Of a stretch of DNA of 64,000 nt, positions 55,664 to 64,000 are shown in pieces. Position numbers and translations under genes: made by a program. Numbering within the stretch: the stretch's first letter is position 1; the number at the start of each line of letters is the position of its first letter. This stretch comes from Granulicella sapmiensis (GTDB taxonomy: Bacteria; Acidobacteriota; Terriglobia; Terriglobales; Acidobacteriaceae), in contig JAMFSR010000043.1 of NCBI GenBank assembly GCA_026225395.1, forward strand, positions 1 to 64,000, read 5' to 3'. The notes beneath the pieces were generated by a model. That model ran no database searches, had not been told where the DNA came from, and worked only from the letters and a program-made list of their open reading frames with translations.

Positions 55664-57427
55664 TTAGAAGGTGTGACCGGCGTGGAGAAGCAGGTGCTCG
55701 AGTATGGGGCCGAGCGTAAGCGCGGGGAAAAATGTGAGCGCGCCGACGATGACAATGACGCCCGTAAGCAGCAGCGTGAAGAGCGGCGTGGTAACAGGGA
55801 AGGTGCCGGCAGACGCGGGAACGATCTTCTTGCGAGCGAGATTGCCGGCGATGGCAAGCATGGGGATGATCATCATGAAGCGCCCGAAGAACATCGCGAC
55901 GGTGAGTGAGTAGTTGTACCAATGCGTATTGGCATTGAGCCCGGCGAAAGCTGAGCCATTGTTGCCAGTGGCCGAGGTATAGGCGTACAGGATTTCCGAG
56001 AGACCGTGAGGACCATGGTTTGCGAGACTCGATAAGCCGAGGTTCGGCATGAGGACTGTGACGGCCGCAAAGCCCAGGATGATGAAGGGGAAGATCAGCA
56101 GATAGAGCATGGACATCTGCACGTCATAGGATTCAATTTTCTTGCCGAGGTACTCTGGGGTTCGACCGACCATGAGGCCGGCGATGAAGACCGCCATGAT
56201 GACGAAGACCAACATTCCGTAGAGTCCGGCGCCTACGCCGCCGAAGACAACTTCGCCGAGGAGAATATTGACCATGGGAACCATGCCGCCAAGCGGTGTG
56301 AAGCTGTCGTGCATGGAATTGACGGCGCCGCAGCTTGCATCCGTGGTAACAGTGGCGAAGAGTGCGGAGTTGGCAATGCCGAACCGGACCTCTTTGCCTT
56401 CCATGTTGCCGCCGGATTGCGTAAGCGATACGTGCTGATCGACGTTGTGGAGCAGCGGGTTGGGTTGGGACTCGGCCCAATAGCAGGTAAGCGTGCCTGC
56501 GAACCAAAGGACGACCATCGCGGCGAGTACTGCCCATCCGTGCTTTGGGCTGCCGACCATTTGTCCGAGTGACACAGCGAGACCGGCCGGCAGAAGGAAG
56601 ATCGAAAGCATTTGAAGGAAGTTTGAAACCGGCGTTGGGTTTTCGAACGGATGCGCGCTGTTGGCGTTGAAGAAACCGCCTCCATTAGTGCCGAGCATCT
56701 TGATGGCTTCCTGCGAAGCTACTGGACCTTGCGCGATGGTCTGTGTTGTAACGGTGGCTGGTTTGCCGTCTGCGCCTGTGATCTTTTGGGCTTCTACGAG
56801 CGTTGCCGTGTCGTAGGCCTTGAAGTTTTGCACGACGCCTTGAGAGACGAGCGCGAGAGAGAAGACGATGGAGAGGGGAAGAAGTACCCAGAGAGTTCCG
56901 CGGGTGAGATCGACCCAGAAGTTGCCAAGCGTCTTGCTTTCGCGCCTCGCAATGCCGCGAATAAACGCGACAGCGAGCGCCATGCCTACGGCTGCCGACC
57001 AGAAGTTGTGCGTCGCGAGTCCGAGCATCTGGGTGAGATAGCTCATGGTCGACTCAGGCGAGTAAGACTGCCAGTTGGTGTTCGTGGTGAACGAGATGGC
57101 CGTGTTCAGTGCGAGAGCAGGTTCGACGTTGGCGAGATGTTGTGGGTTGAGCGGAAGAAAGTGTTGGAGCCTCTCGATGCCGTAGGTGAGCAGTGCGGTG
57201 ACGCCGCTGAACACAAGCATCGATATGGCGTACTCAGTCCAACGCATTTCGTGTGCGGGGTCGATGCGGGTAACGCGATAGAGGAGACGCGCGCAGGGAC
57301 CTGCAACAGGGTCGAGGAAGGTCTTGCGGCCCTCGAAGACATGGGTGAGGTATGTGCCCATCGGTTTCGCAAGAAGCAGAATAGTGGCGATGAAGAGAGA
57401 TATCTGGAGCGAGCCGTTGAGTGACAT
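55664..57427 (-). CDS. kdpA: Potassium-transporting ATPase subunit A
   Basis: The 587-residue membrane subunit selects K+. Four selectivity-filter loops are seen: [36 protein letters not shown] and [10 protein letters not shown]. It is slightly longer than E. coli KdpA (557). ATG 57427 follows directly on the TAA of kdpF with no spacer, so the two are tightly coupled. Confidence 0.97.
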   Translation of the reverse strand: MSLNGSLQISLFIATILLLAKPMGTYLTHVFEGRKTFLDPVAGPCARLLYRVTRIDPAHEMRWTEYAISMLVFSGVTALLTYGIERLQHFLPLNPQHLANVEPALALNTAISFTTNTNWQSYSPESTMSYLTQMLGLATHNFWSAAVGMALAVAFIRGIARRESKTLGNFWVDLTRGTLWVLLPLSIVFSLALVSQGVVQNFKAYDTATLVEAQKITGADGKPATVTTQTIAQGPVASQEAIKMLGTNGGGFFNANSAHPFENPTPVSNFLQMLSIFLLPAGLAVSLGQMVGSPKHGWAVLAAMVVLWFAGTLTCYWAESQPNPLLHNVDQHVSLTQSGGNMEGKEVRFGIANSALFATVTTDASCGAVNSMHDSFTPLGGMVPMVNILLGEVVFGGVGAGLYGMLVFVIMAVFIAGLMVGRTPEYLGKKIESYDVQMSMLYLLIFPFIILGFAAVTVLMPNLGLSSLANHGPHGLSEILYAYTSATGNNGSAFAGLNANTHWYNYSLTVAMFFGRFMMIIPMLAIAGNLARKKIVPASAGTFPVTTPLFTLLLTGVIVIVGALTFFPALTLGPILEHLLLHAGHTF

Positions 57428-57514
57428 TTAGAACTTCTCCGGGCGTAGGAGCGCGTAGACGAGATAGACAAGCAGGGCAGCGGAGATGATGAGGAGAATG
57501 GCGGACTCAATCAT
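57428..57514 (-). CDS. kdpF: KdpF microprotein
   Basis: The 28-residue single-membrane-helix protein (MIESAILLII..., ending RPEKF) matches KdpF, which stabilises the KdpABC complex. Its ATG overlaps the end of the preceding small ORF, and its TAA abuts the kdpA ATG. Confidence 0.9.
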   Translation of the reverse strand: MIESAILLIISAALLVYLVYALLRPEKF

Positions 57515-57611
57515 GGCGGGGTTTCGCTTTCAGCCGATCGCAGGCTTCGGTATAAGCGAAGGCGACGGCAAAGAAAAGGAGCGTGAGGGCGATGCAAAGG
57601 ATGTCGGTCAT
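57507..57611 (-). CDS. 34-residue membrane microprotein upstream of kdpF
   Basis: The frame from ATG 57611 (behind CGGAG at good spacing) encodes a single hydrophobic helix (MTDILCIALTLLFFAVAFAY) and a charged C terminus ending KAKPRHD. Its stop overlaps the kdpF start by 8 bases. Similar small ORFs precede kdpF in other bacteria. A role in the Kdp complex is likely but not shown. Confidence 0.75.
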   Translation of the reverse strand: MTDILCIALTLLFFAVAFAYTEACDRLKAKPRHD

Positions 57612-57626
57612 ACGCGGCTCCGGTTG

Positions 57627-59048
57627 CTAAAAGTGATAAGTGATGTCGCCGGCGACGACGAACTGAGTCTTCTTCGTGCCGAGATCGTAGGCGGTCAGTT
57701 GGTACGAGTGCTCAAGGCGAAGTTCGGGGCGGAACAGCACGGTCGAGCCGATCCAATGCCCATAGCTGATGAGGTGTTCGGAGTACATGGTGGTGTAGCC
57801 CGTGCGTTGACCCTTGATGTCATCGACGAATTCGTTCCGGATGGAGAGATAGTTGTGTGTGTTGAACTCGTGCTCCAGGTAATTGACGACCGCTGCTTCC
57901 GGAGCAAAGCAGGCGCGTTCGCCAAAGGAGCAGAAGGCGCCGTTCGCACCGACTTCAGGTTTGATGGGATTGGCTACGTTGCCTGCGATATTGGGCACGT
58001 CGCGCTCGTACATGTACCAGGTTTCGGTATCGGTGTGCCAGGTAGCATTTATTTTGTGGTACCAGGTTTCGTAGTAGCTTTGAACGTTGTTGTAGGCGTA
58101 CTTGCCATCGTTGAAGGAGTTGGCGCATGTGTAGAGCGCGTCGCCTCCCTTTTTCCAGGTGTAGTCAACGCAGGCTGTACCAGTGGGCTTCACGTCCTTG
58201 GTCCAGGGAGCCACGTCGTTGCCGCCGGAGAAGCCGGCCTGGATCAGCCAGTGATCGGATAGCTTGATGCTGGCGACGATGCCGGTCTGGGTGTACGGAT
58301 CAAGCGTATAAAGTACCGAATGCGAATAGGTGTAATTGTTGGGCGCGAGCTGTGCTTCGATATCTGGAAGCGAAACGTAGCGCCCCATCCGGATGTTCAT
58401 GCCCTTGGCTACGTGTGGAAAGTAAATATCAACGTAGGCCATGATGGGGTCATACCCGTACTCGTGGTTGCGAGCCAGCAACTGTTGCGAAAAGATGCCC
58501 TTCGCGGTCGTATAACGATAGTCCTGACCCCAGAGTTGGGCGAAGCGAAAACCCCAGTCGATATGGTCCGTTTGCACGGTGTTCGGCAGACGCTCTACGT
58601 AGAGGACCTGCTGGTCGGGGATGATGCGGTTTGGATTGTAGTAGTACGCCGCTGGAGAGTTTGCACCGTCACCTTTGTTGGAACTGCTGACGTCGAAGCC
58701 GCCGTTGAACCAGCCGTACACTTTGGTGCGGCTATGGTTCTCATTGATCGCCTGCATAAGCGGATACGTCTGGGTATCCGGCGCGCCGATGACGGGAGTT
58801 CCCCCGACGGAGTAGTCAGAGCCGGGAAAGGGTGTGGAATCCAAGGGGCCGTCGTACCCGCGCCGGGCAGGCGCCGTTACAGCGCTCGTGCTGGGTGCAG
58901 GGAACCAATCGTCGCTGTATGTGGTTCCAAGGCGAGTGAAGAAATTCGGTGGGGGGGCATCTGCGGTCGTGACGACTGATGATGGGGATTGAGAGCCAGC
59001 TCCAAGCGGGACAAGTAGAACAGCCAGGAGCACGAGAGTGCGGGGCAT
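57627..59048 (-). CDS. Outer-membrane beta-barrel porin-like protein in the kdp operon
   Basis: The 473-residue protein with signal peptide (LVLLAVLLVPLGAGSQ) resembles the OmpL-like/beta-barrel porin-2 family: YGWFNGGFDVSSS at the start, FRFAQLWGQDYRYTT, GRYVSLPDIEAQLAP and the terminal VVAGDITYHF with an aromatic last residue. It sits between kdpE and the kdpF genes, which suggests that it brings K+ across the outer membrane. Confidence 0.83.
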   Translation of the reverse strand: MPRTLVLLAVLLVPLGAGSQSPSSVVTTADAPPPNFFTRLGTTYSDDWFPAPSTSAVTAPARRGYDGPLDSTPFPGSDYSVGGTPVIGAPDTQTYPLMQAINENHSRTKVYGWFNGGFDVSSSNKGDGANSPAAYYYNPNRIIPDQQVLYVERLPNTVQTDHIDWGFRFAQLWGQDYRYTTAKGIFSQQLLARNHEYGYDPIMAYVDIYFPHVAKGMNIRMGRYVSLPDIEAQLAPNNYTYSHSVLYTLDPYTQTGIVASIKLSDHWLIQAGFSGGNDVAPWTKDVKPTGTACVDYTWKKGGDALYTCANSFNDGKYAYNNVQSYYETWYHKINATWHTDTETWYMYERDVPNIAGNVANPIKPEVGANGAFCSFGERACFAPEAAVVNYLEHEFNTHNYLSIRNEFVDDIKGQRTGYTTMYSEHLISYGHWIGSTVLFRPELRLEHSYQLTAYDLGTKKTQFVVAGDITYHF

Positions 59049-59108
59049 GGCACAACCTTTCTATTTGAGTAGAAAGGAGGAAGCCATAAGAGAGCCGTAT
59101 AAAGGGCG

Positions 59109-59810
59109 TTAAGAAGTTGTAAGCTCCGCGGCGCCGGAGGGGTCGAAGCGATAGCCAATCCATGGCTCGCTGAGAATATATTGCGGACTGTCCCCGCGCT
59201 CGATTTTTTTGCGAAGTTGGGCGATAAGGACACGCAGGTACTCCGGCTGGCCGTCGCCCGCGGGGCCCCACACAGCACGCAACAGCACCTTGTGCGTCAG
59301 CACACGTTCTGGCGAGCGGGCAAAAACAACGAGGAGATCGAACTCTTTGGGGGTGAGATGCACGTGTTGATTGCGAATCAATACGCTGTGCGTTTCCGTA
59401 TCGATGATGAAATCACCGAGTTCGATGTGAGATAGGACCGCCTGCGATTCGACACCGCGGCGTAGCTGGGCACGGACGCGGGCGAGGAGTTCCGGCACAC
59501 TAAAGGGCTTAGTTAGGTAGTCGTCGGCGCCTTCATCGAGCGCAAGCACTTTCATCTGGTCGCTGTCGCGGACGCTGAGGACAATGATGGGAATCTGGGT
59601 GACTCCGCGGATAGCCTGTGTGAGCTCGATCCCATTCATCTCCGGCATGGCCAAGTCGGTGATGACGAGGTCGGGCCGGTCTGCGATGAGGCGTTCATAG
59701 GCCTGTGCGCCGTTGTTTGCGATCAGCACTTCGTAGCCGCTGCTTTGTAGTGAAGCGCGCAGCATGCGGGTGATCTGTGGTTCGTCGTCTACGACGAGGA
59801 TGCGTTTCAA
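59109..59810 (-). CDS. kdpE: KdpE-type response regulator
   Basis: The 233-residue OmpR-family regulator has a receiver domain with DDE near the N terminus and phospho-acceptor Asp52 in VITDLAMP, and a C-terminal winged helix (HLTPKEFDLLVVFARSPERVLTHKVLL). It should activate the kdp operon under K+ limitation. Its ATG overlaps the kdpD stop (59807-59810). Confidence 0.93.
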   Translation of the reverse strand: MKRILVVDDEPQITRMLRASLQSSGYEVLIANNGAQAYERLIADRPDLVITDLAMPEMNGIELTQAIRGVTQIPIIVLSVRDSDQMKVLALDEGADDYLTKPFSVPELLARVRAQLRRGVESQAVLSHIELGDFIIDTETHSVLIRNQHVHLTPKEFDLLVVFARSPERVLTHKVLLRAVWGPAGDGQPEYLRVLIAQLRKKIERGDSPQYILSEPWIGYRFDPSGAAELTTS

Positions 59811-60934
59811 TGGGGCTCCTGTGTGACGATATGGAGGTCGACATGTGGTGCTTCAGACATGAACTTCTGAATAGCCAGATAGTAAAGGTATTTTCGCATT
59901 CCGTGCAGGGCGGACCTGCCGACGATGGCCTGGGTGATTCGATGCTCGCGAACATAAGCGGCCGTGACGCGCGCGGTGTCGCTGCCGTTTAGTTGAACGA
60001 TGTTCGCGCCTAGATTTTTTGCAAACTGCAGGCTCCCTTCGAGCATTTGCTTGCGGTTTGGCTCGGCGTCGCGCTCGCTGGTAACGTGCAGAACATACAG
60101 TTCGGCGCTCAGGGCTTCAGCCAGACGTGCGCCTCGTGCGATGAGGTCGCGAGCCTGGCTGTTGGAGCTGATACAGACCGCTATTTTCTCAGCGACGGAC
60201 CAATGAGCTCCGAGGCGTTTGCGGGAAACGTAATCCTCAAGCGTTCGATCGACCGCGCGGGTGATGCGCTGCAGCGCCATTTCGCGCAGAGCGATAAGGT
60301 TGCCGCGGCGAAAGAAGTTGGAAAGCGAACGCTCGACGCGTTCCATGGGGTAGATATCCCCGCGGCGCATGCGTGTGACGAGGGCCTCGGGGGTGAGATC
60401 GCTGATAACTATTTCGTCGGCACGGTCCAACACCCAATCGGGAACCTGCTCGCGAATGCTGATCCCAGTGAGAGCCTGAACGCGTGGTGCCAGGCTTTCG
60501 ACGTGCTGAATATTGATCGTGCTCAGAACGTCAATCTTGTTTTCCAGAAGAAGAAGAACATCTTCATAACGTTTGGCGAAACGGCTGCCTTCGATGTTGG
60601 TATGCGCCAGCTCGTCAATGAGCGCCACCTGGGGCAGACGCGCAAGGATAGCATCGACGTCCATCTCGGTGAAGAGTGTGCCTTTGTAGTTTATCTCGCG
60701 CAGGGGAACGTGCGCGAGCTTTGAGGTAAGTTCGGCAGTGCCGCTGCGGCCGTGAGTTTCAACGATACCGATAACGACATCTTCGTCTCGACTGCGGCGG
60801 CGGATGCCTTCCGAAAGCATGCTGAAGGTCTTACCGACGCCCGGTGCATAGCCGAGAAAGACCTTGAAGCGGCCACGCTTTTTTTCTTCACTGGCCAGCA
60901 GCCAGTCTTCCGGAGATTTCTTGTTTTCTGTCAC
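59807..60934 (-). CDS. kdpD: Short KdpD: sensor/USP part without histidine kinase
   Basis: The 375-residue protein holds only the cytoplasmic N-terminal half of KdpD: the KdpD domain with Walker A GYAPGVGKT (28-36) and DELAHTN (Asp107), then a USP-like domain (about 245-370). The membrane segments and the histidine kinase of full-length KdpD (about 890 residues) are missing, and no separate kinase lies in the operon. Start GTG 60934 (VTENKKSPED) matches the family; a TTG at 60961 would add 9 residues. It probably modulates a kinase encoded elsewhere or KdpE directly. Confidence 0.9.
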   Translation of the reverse strand: MTENKKSPEDWLLASEEKKRGRFKVFLGYAPGVGKTFSMLSEGIRRRSRDEDVVIGIVETHGRSGTAELTSKLAHVPLREINYKGTLFTEMDVDAILARLPQVALIDELAHTNIEGSRFAKRYEDVLLLLENKIDVLSTINIQHVESLAPRVQALTGISIREQVPDWVLDRADEIVISDLTPEALVTRMRRGDIYPMERVERSLSNFFRRGNLIALREMALQRITRAVDRTLEDYVSRKRLGAHWSVAEKIAVCISSNSQARDLIARGARLAEALSAELYVLHVTSERDAEPNRKQMLEGSLQFAKNLGANIVQLNGSDTARVTAAYVREHRITQAIVGRSALHGMRKYLYYLAIQKFMSEAPHVDLHIVTQEPH

Positions 60935-61020
60935 GCCGAACGAGTCTCCCGACCAGAACAAGTTGAAACGCCGCCTTTAGCTTGCGGTATTTCAGGCTCT
61001 GGCCGGAATTGTACTCGTTC

Positions 61021-61043
61021 GCGCGGCAGCGTTACTGCCGCGC
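61021..61043. promoter_or_regulatory. Perfect GC-rich palindrome upstream of kdpD
   Basis: GCGCGGCAG (61021-61029) and CTGCCGCGC (61035-61043) form a 9-base stem with a 5-base loop, between the GH2 stop and the kdp operon. No T-tract follows in the minus direction, so it may be an operator or a factor-dependent terminator. Confidence 0.45.
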
Positions 61044-61045
61044 AG

Positions 61046-63433
61046 CTAGGCAGTCTCTGGTTGTGAGGCTGTGGAGCTGAAGGTCGCTATCGCCACCCCG
61101 AGATAGGGATGTTTCGCTTTTAGCGTGATGGTTCCCGGGGTTTCGGTCGTTCGGATCCAGATAGCACCTGTGCCGCCGATGAGACCGAAGGGGTTGTCGC
61201 CGATGATCTGGCCGGGGCCATCGATCGTGAACTCGATGGCATCGGCTGCGAAGTGGCGGAGCGCGCCGTACTCGTCGTTCACGCGCAGTACAACGCGGAC
61301 GGCATCGGCGCCATCAGCGGTGAGGCTGGTTTCGTCGGGAAGAAGGACGAAAGCCTTATCGGCTCCTGAACCGGAGTACTTCTTCGAGATCACAATCTTG
61401 CCATCGATGAGGCCGTCGATGCGGAGATCTCCCCAACTGTCGTGACTGATCTTCCTGCCGACGAGGAACGTAAAAGGCGGATACTTCAAGTGAGGGAACT
61501 GCTCACGATCAGGTCCGCCTTCAATGACGAGATGCTCGCCCCTTTCGTTGAAGGTTGTCATGCGGATAGTGTCGACGTTGGAGCAGATGAGAGCGTGGTC
61601 GAAGTTGGTTGACTCATCGTTGCGGGCCCAGTAGAAAGCGGGTTCAAGGACGATCTCATCTTCACGATCAGCCATGGATTTGTAGAAGAGCGCAGCTGGT
61701 TTTGGTGTGCGGAAGATATCCATGACGCCGTGGTAGCAGATGCGGTCGCCGGAGCCGAAGCTGTCGTGGGTGTTGTAATCGAACGCGCACCAGCCGATGC
61801 CGCCGGAGTACTGGGGGTCGGAGGCGATCTGATCGTGGACACGGGCATGGCGAACGATGTGTTCGCGTTGGCGCTCGTATGCGTCGATGGTCTTGGTAGG
61901 GAAGGTATGGCCGACGAACTCGGTGTTAAGATAGCGCGGATGGTTCGGTTTCATGAGCGGGAATCCGAAGTCGTTGCAGGTGAAAACATCTTCCAGGAAC
62001 TCGCCATTGTAGAGGCCGCCCGTACGAATGCCACACGTTTGGCGGGTAGAGTCAAGCGAGCGCGCAAGGCTGTTGGTGCGGGTGTAGAAGTCGTGATTGT
62101 CTGGGCTTTCGTTGATGCGGACGCCCCAGGTGATGATAGCGGGGTGGTTCCAGTCTCGCCGGATCATGCGGCGAACGTTGTCGACTGCGACGTCTTGCCA
62201 TGCGAGATCACCGATGTGCTGCCAGCCGGGAATCTCTTCAAGCACAAGCAAACCAATCTCATCGCAGGCATCCAGGAAATGGCGCGACTGTGGATAGTGC
62301 GATGTGCGAACGATGTTGCAGCGGCAATCGTCGCGCAGGATCTTTGCATCCTGACGCTGAGCGCGACCGGACATGGCCTGGCCGACCCACGGGAACGTCT
62401 GATGGCGGTCGAGGCCGTGGAGCTTGATGATCTTGCCGTTGAGCGAAAAACCGTGATCGGTGAATAGAGCTTCCCGGAAGCCAATGCGGCGCGTTTCTTC
62501 GTCGATGGGGACGCCGTTCTCGAGCAGCTGAACGTGGATGGTATAAAGCTTTGGATTCTTCAGGTCCCAGAGATCGACTTTGCCTGCTAGCGAAATCGAA
62601 GCAGACGGGGCATCCTTCGCGGGATCGTATGCGAGCGCACCCATGGCCTGATCGGCGTCGGCGGCGTTGTGCTGCTTTACCGGAGGAAGCGATACAGGAG
62701 AAGACGATTTTGCGATTACTTTGTCGCCATCGCGGAGCTCGGCATGGATCGACAGGTGCCTACTGGTGATGCCCTCAGGGCGGTCGAGATACACGTCGAT
62801 ATCGACCGAAGGATTGCCCGATAGAACATCTTTGGTCTTCGCGTGGATATTTTCGATGAAGATTTGCGGAACGATGCGGAGGGCCACTTCGCGGTAGATG
62901 CCGCCGAAGGTGAGGTAGTCGACTTCGTTGCCGAACGGAGGAATATCTTTGCGCTCGGTCGAGTCAACATCCAGCGATATGAAATTGTCGCTCGGCGCGA
63001 GATGCGGGGTTAGCTCAAAGGTAAACGGGGTATAGCCACCTCGATAGGTCCCGAGCTTCTTGCCGTTGCAATAGACCGTAGAAGCGAGCATCACGCCTTC
63101 GAAATCGATGAAGACACGTTTGCCTTTGGCATCTGCGGGGATTGCTATGGGACGGCGATACGCAGAGATGAACTCGTAAGTGGTGTCGTTGAAGCCGTGC
63201 CACGGAAGCGGGATGTTGGTGTGTGGAACGATGACGCGGGTGAAAGCAGAGTCGTCGAAACCGGGCTCATGCACCCCTGTTGGCGGCTTGCTGGAGTAGT
63301 GCCAGCCACGATTGATCGGAAGCACAGAGCGGCCGGGAGCCAATGGATGAGTTGGAACGGCAAGGGCGCTTTTGGAAACGGTTGCAGCGGCGGCGAGGGT
63401 GCCGGTTGCCTTGAGGAACGATCGACGATCCAT
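61046..63433 (-). CDS. GH2-family glycoside hydrolase, Tat-exported
   Basis: The 795-residue enzyme starts at ATG 63433, behind AGGAG at 5 bases. The N terminus is MDRRSFLKATG with the twin-arginine pattern, so it leaves folded through Tat. It then has the GH2 sugar-binding, Ig-like and TIM-barrel domains: YEFISAYRR, FEGVMLASTVYCNG, GFREALFTDHGF, ASHYPQS-like RTSHYPQSRHF, acid/base Glu442 in RINES and candidate nucleophile Glu505 in NTEF. It is beta-galactosidase/mannosidase/glucuronidase-like; the substrate cannot be fixed from sequence. A further C-terminal beta domain carries FDIDGPGQ-type (FTIDGPGQIIGDNP) sequence. Confidence 0.9.
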   Translation of the reverse strand: MDRRSFLKATGTLAAAATVSKSALAVPTHPLAPGRSVLPINRGWHYSSKPPTGVHEPGFDDSAFTRVIVPHTNIPLPWHGFNDTTYEFISAYRRPIAIPADAKGKRVFIDFEGVMLASTVYCNGKKLGTYRGGYTPFTFELTPHLAPSDNFISLDVDSTERKDIPPFGNEVDYLTFGGIYREVALRIVPQIFIENIHAKTKDVLSGNPSVDIDVYLDRPEGITSRHLSIHAELRDGDKVIAKSSSPVSLPPVKQHNAADADQAMGALAYDPAKDAPSASISLAGKVDLWDLKNPKLYTIHVQLLENGVPIDEETRRIGFREALFTDHGFSLNGKIIKLHGLDRHQTFPWVGQAMSGRAQRQDAKILRDDCRCNIVRTSHYPQSRHFLDACDEIGLLVLEEIPGWQHIGDLAWQDVAVDNVRRMIRRDWNHPAIITWGVRINESPDNHDFYTRTNSLARSLDSTRQTCGIRTGGLYNGEFLEDVFTCNDFGFPLMKPNHPRYLNTEFVGHTFPTKTIDAYERQREHIVRHARVHDQIASDPQYSGGIGWCAFDYNTHDSFGSGDRICYHGVMDIFRTPKPAALFYKSMADREDEIVLEPAFYWARNDESTNFDHALICSNVDTIRMTTFNERGEHLVIEGGPDREQFPHLKYPPFTFLVGRKISHDSWGDLRIDGLIDGKIVISKKYSGSGADKAFVLLPDETSLTADGADAVRVVLRVNDEYGALRHFAADAIEFTIDGPGQIIGDNPFGLIGGTGAIWIRTTETPGTITLKAKHPYLGVAIATFSSTASQPETA

Positions 63434-63648
63434 TGAATCTCCTGAATGAGTCAGCACGCGGGAGCAGGCCCGATGTTGTGCATTTCATTGTGCTTGAAAA
63501 CGTTCGTCCCTGGCGACTGTTTCGTGAAACCTACAACAGCCGGGATGGTGATGGCACCGTGAGCTCCCGCGAGTGCGGCAGCCGTTCTACGTGTCATCTG
63601 GAGGCCATGCAGCCAAAGGCATGCACCGGCTATGCTATGGGACGGTCG

Positions 63649-64000
63649 TTACTTTTGATCCACCGCCGCTGGTCCTGCAGGTGCAGCAGCGGCTTTGGCG
63701 GGTGGAGGCTGCGTCGCAGGAGTGGCAGGCGCCACTCCCTGGGCCGCAGGTGCCGCGGCAGGAGCAGGAGCCGCGGTTTGTGCAGCGGGCGCGGGTGGTG
63801 GTGCTTTTTGGACGGGTGTTGGCAGGGTCACGGTCGCCAGGGGAGAGGTGTCATCTCGCAACTTCAGATAAAGCGTGGCTCCATCTGCGGGAGTGGGTAC
63901 GGTCAGGTTGCTGTCCGCGAAGCCCGTTGGAACCTCGGTCGGCTTGGCGAAGTCTTTTGCCGCGCCGAACGACTGCACGAGGAAGAAATTGCTGCCGTCC
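63649..64000 (-). CDS. Partial protein with Pro/Ala-rich C terminus (cut by window end)
   Basis: The frame is open to the right edge, so only the last 116 or so residues are visible. A strand-rich piece (DGSNFFLVQSFGA...DGATLYLKLRDD) is followed by about 60 residues of Pro/Ala/Gln-rich sequence. The family is not recognised. The true start lies outside the window. Confidence 0.6.
   Translation of the reverse strand, partial: DGSNFFLVQSFGAAKDFAKPTEVPTGFADSNLTVPTPADGATLYLKLRDDTSPLATVTLPTPVQKAPPPAPAAQTAAPAPAAAPAAQGVAPATPATQPPPAKAAAAPAGPAAVDQK

Noticed and set aside
55651-55857. Upstream extension of kdpB
   Set aside because: It overlaps the kdpA 3' end and encodes Ser/Arg-rich sequence without similarity to KdpB.

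Overview
The window looks like a chromosomal segment from an acidobacterium, probably of the Acidobacteriaceae/Terriglobia type. The evidence is a VWFA-related protein of the acidobacterial type, a TonB-dependent-receptor-like protein with an N-terminal carboxypeptidase-regulatory domain, very large secreted Ig/FG-GAP/NHL repeat proteins, a TIGR03118-family propeller, many GTG/TTG starts and GC-rich coding DNA with short intergenic heptamer repeats. No tRNA, rRNA, CRISPR array, transposase or phage gene was seen. The assignment rests on recognised families, not on a database search.

Layout. 1-9.5 kb holds housekeeping genes: a solitary DNA methyltransferase, a 3-hydroxyacyl-CoA dehydrogenase with a MaoC-type hydratase, a metallo-beta-lactamase-fold hydrolase, a rhomboid protease, an XRE regulator, FabG with a small membrane protein, a double-length ThyX, a GxxExxY protein and a YhhQ-type transporter. 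recA follows at 9.65 kb. 11-30 kb is a cell-surface region: a 2414-residue secreted FG-GAP/Ig repeat protein coupled to an outer-membrane barrel/OmpA-like protein and a zinc-ribbon microprotein, then on the other strand a 1292-residue TonB-dependent-type receptor, then a 1547-residue NHL/Ig protein followed by a small outer-membrane barrel. 30-39 kb holds a VWA protein, a glycerophosphodiesterase, a cNMP-domain/thioredoxin-reductase-like flavoprotein, an NAD(P)-binding protein, an alginate-lyase-like protein, a rhodanese and a TIGR03118 protein. 38.7-43 kb holds an ArsR/SRPBCC operon and secA. 43-53 kb holds an SGNH esterase, an MFS-peptidase-mobA operon, an ABC ATPase, an exopolysaccharide priming transferase, nadE and a DsbA-like protein. 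53-61 kb is a complete kdp potassium operon (short kdpD, kdpE, an outer-membrane barrel, a 34-residue ORF, kdpF, kdpA, kdpB, kdpC). The window ends with a Tat-exported GH2 glycosidase and a truncated Pro/Ala-rich protein.

Most notable result. Three unrelated exported proteins (ending at 18426, at 29729, and at 36923 on the minus strand) finish with the same architecture: a Cys-containing SGLP beta domain, a hydrophobic segment, an Arg/Lys cluster, a second hydrophobic segment ending in a lipobox-like xxGC, and a 35-50-residue Ser/Thr-rich beta tail. It resembles a lipoprotein signal placed inside the C terminus and does not match the order of PEP-CTERM, GlyGly-CTERM or MYXO-CTERM tails. Two of the three proteins are directly followed by an outer-membrane beta-barrel gene, so a surface-display pair is a reasonable hypothesis. 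Other leads are the kinase-less KdpD with an outer-membrane barrel inside the kdp operon, a ThyX in which two domains each keep part of the signature, and a paired palindromic operator over the ArsR/SRPBCC promoter.
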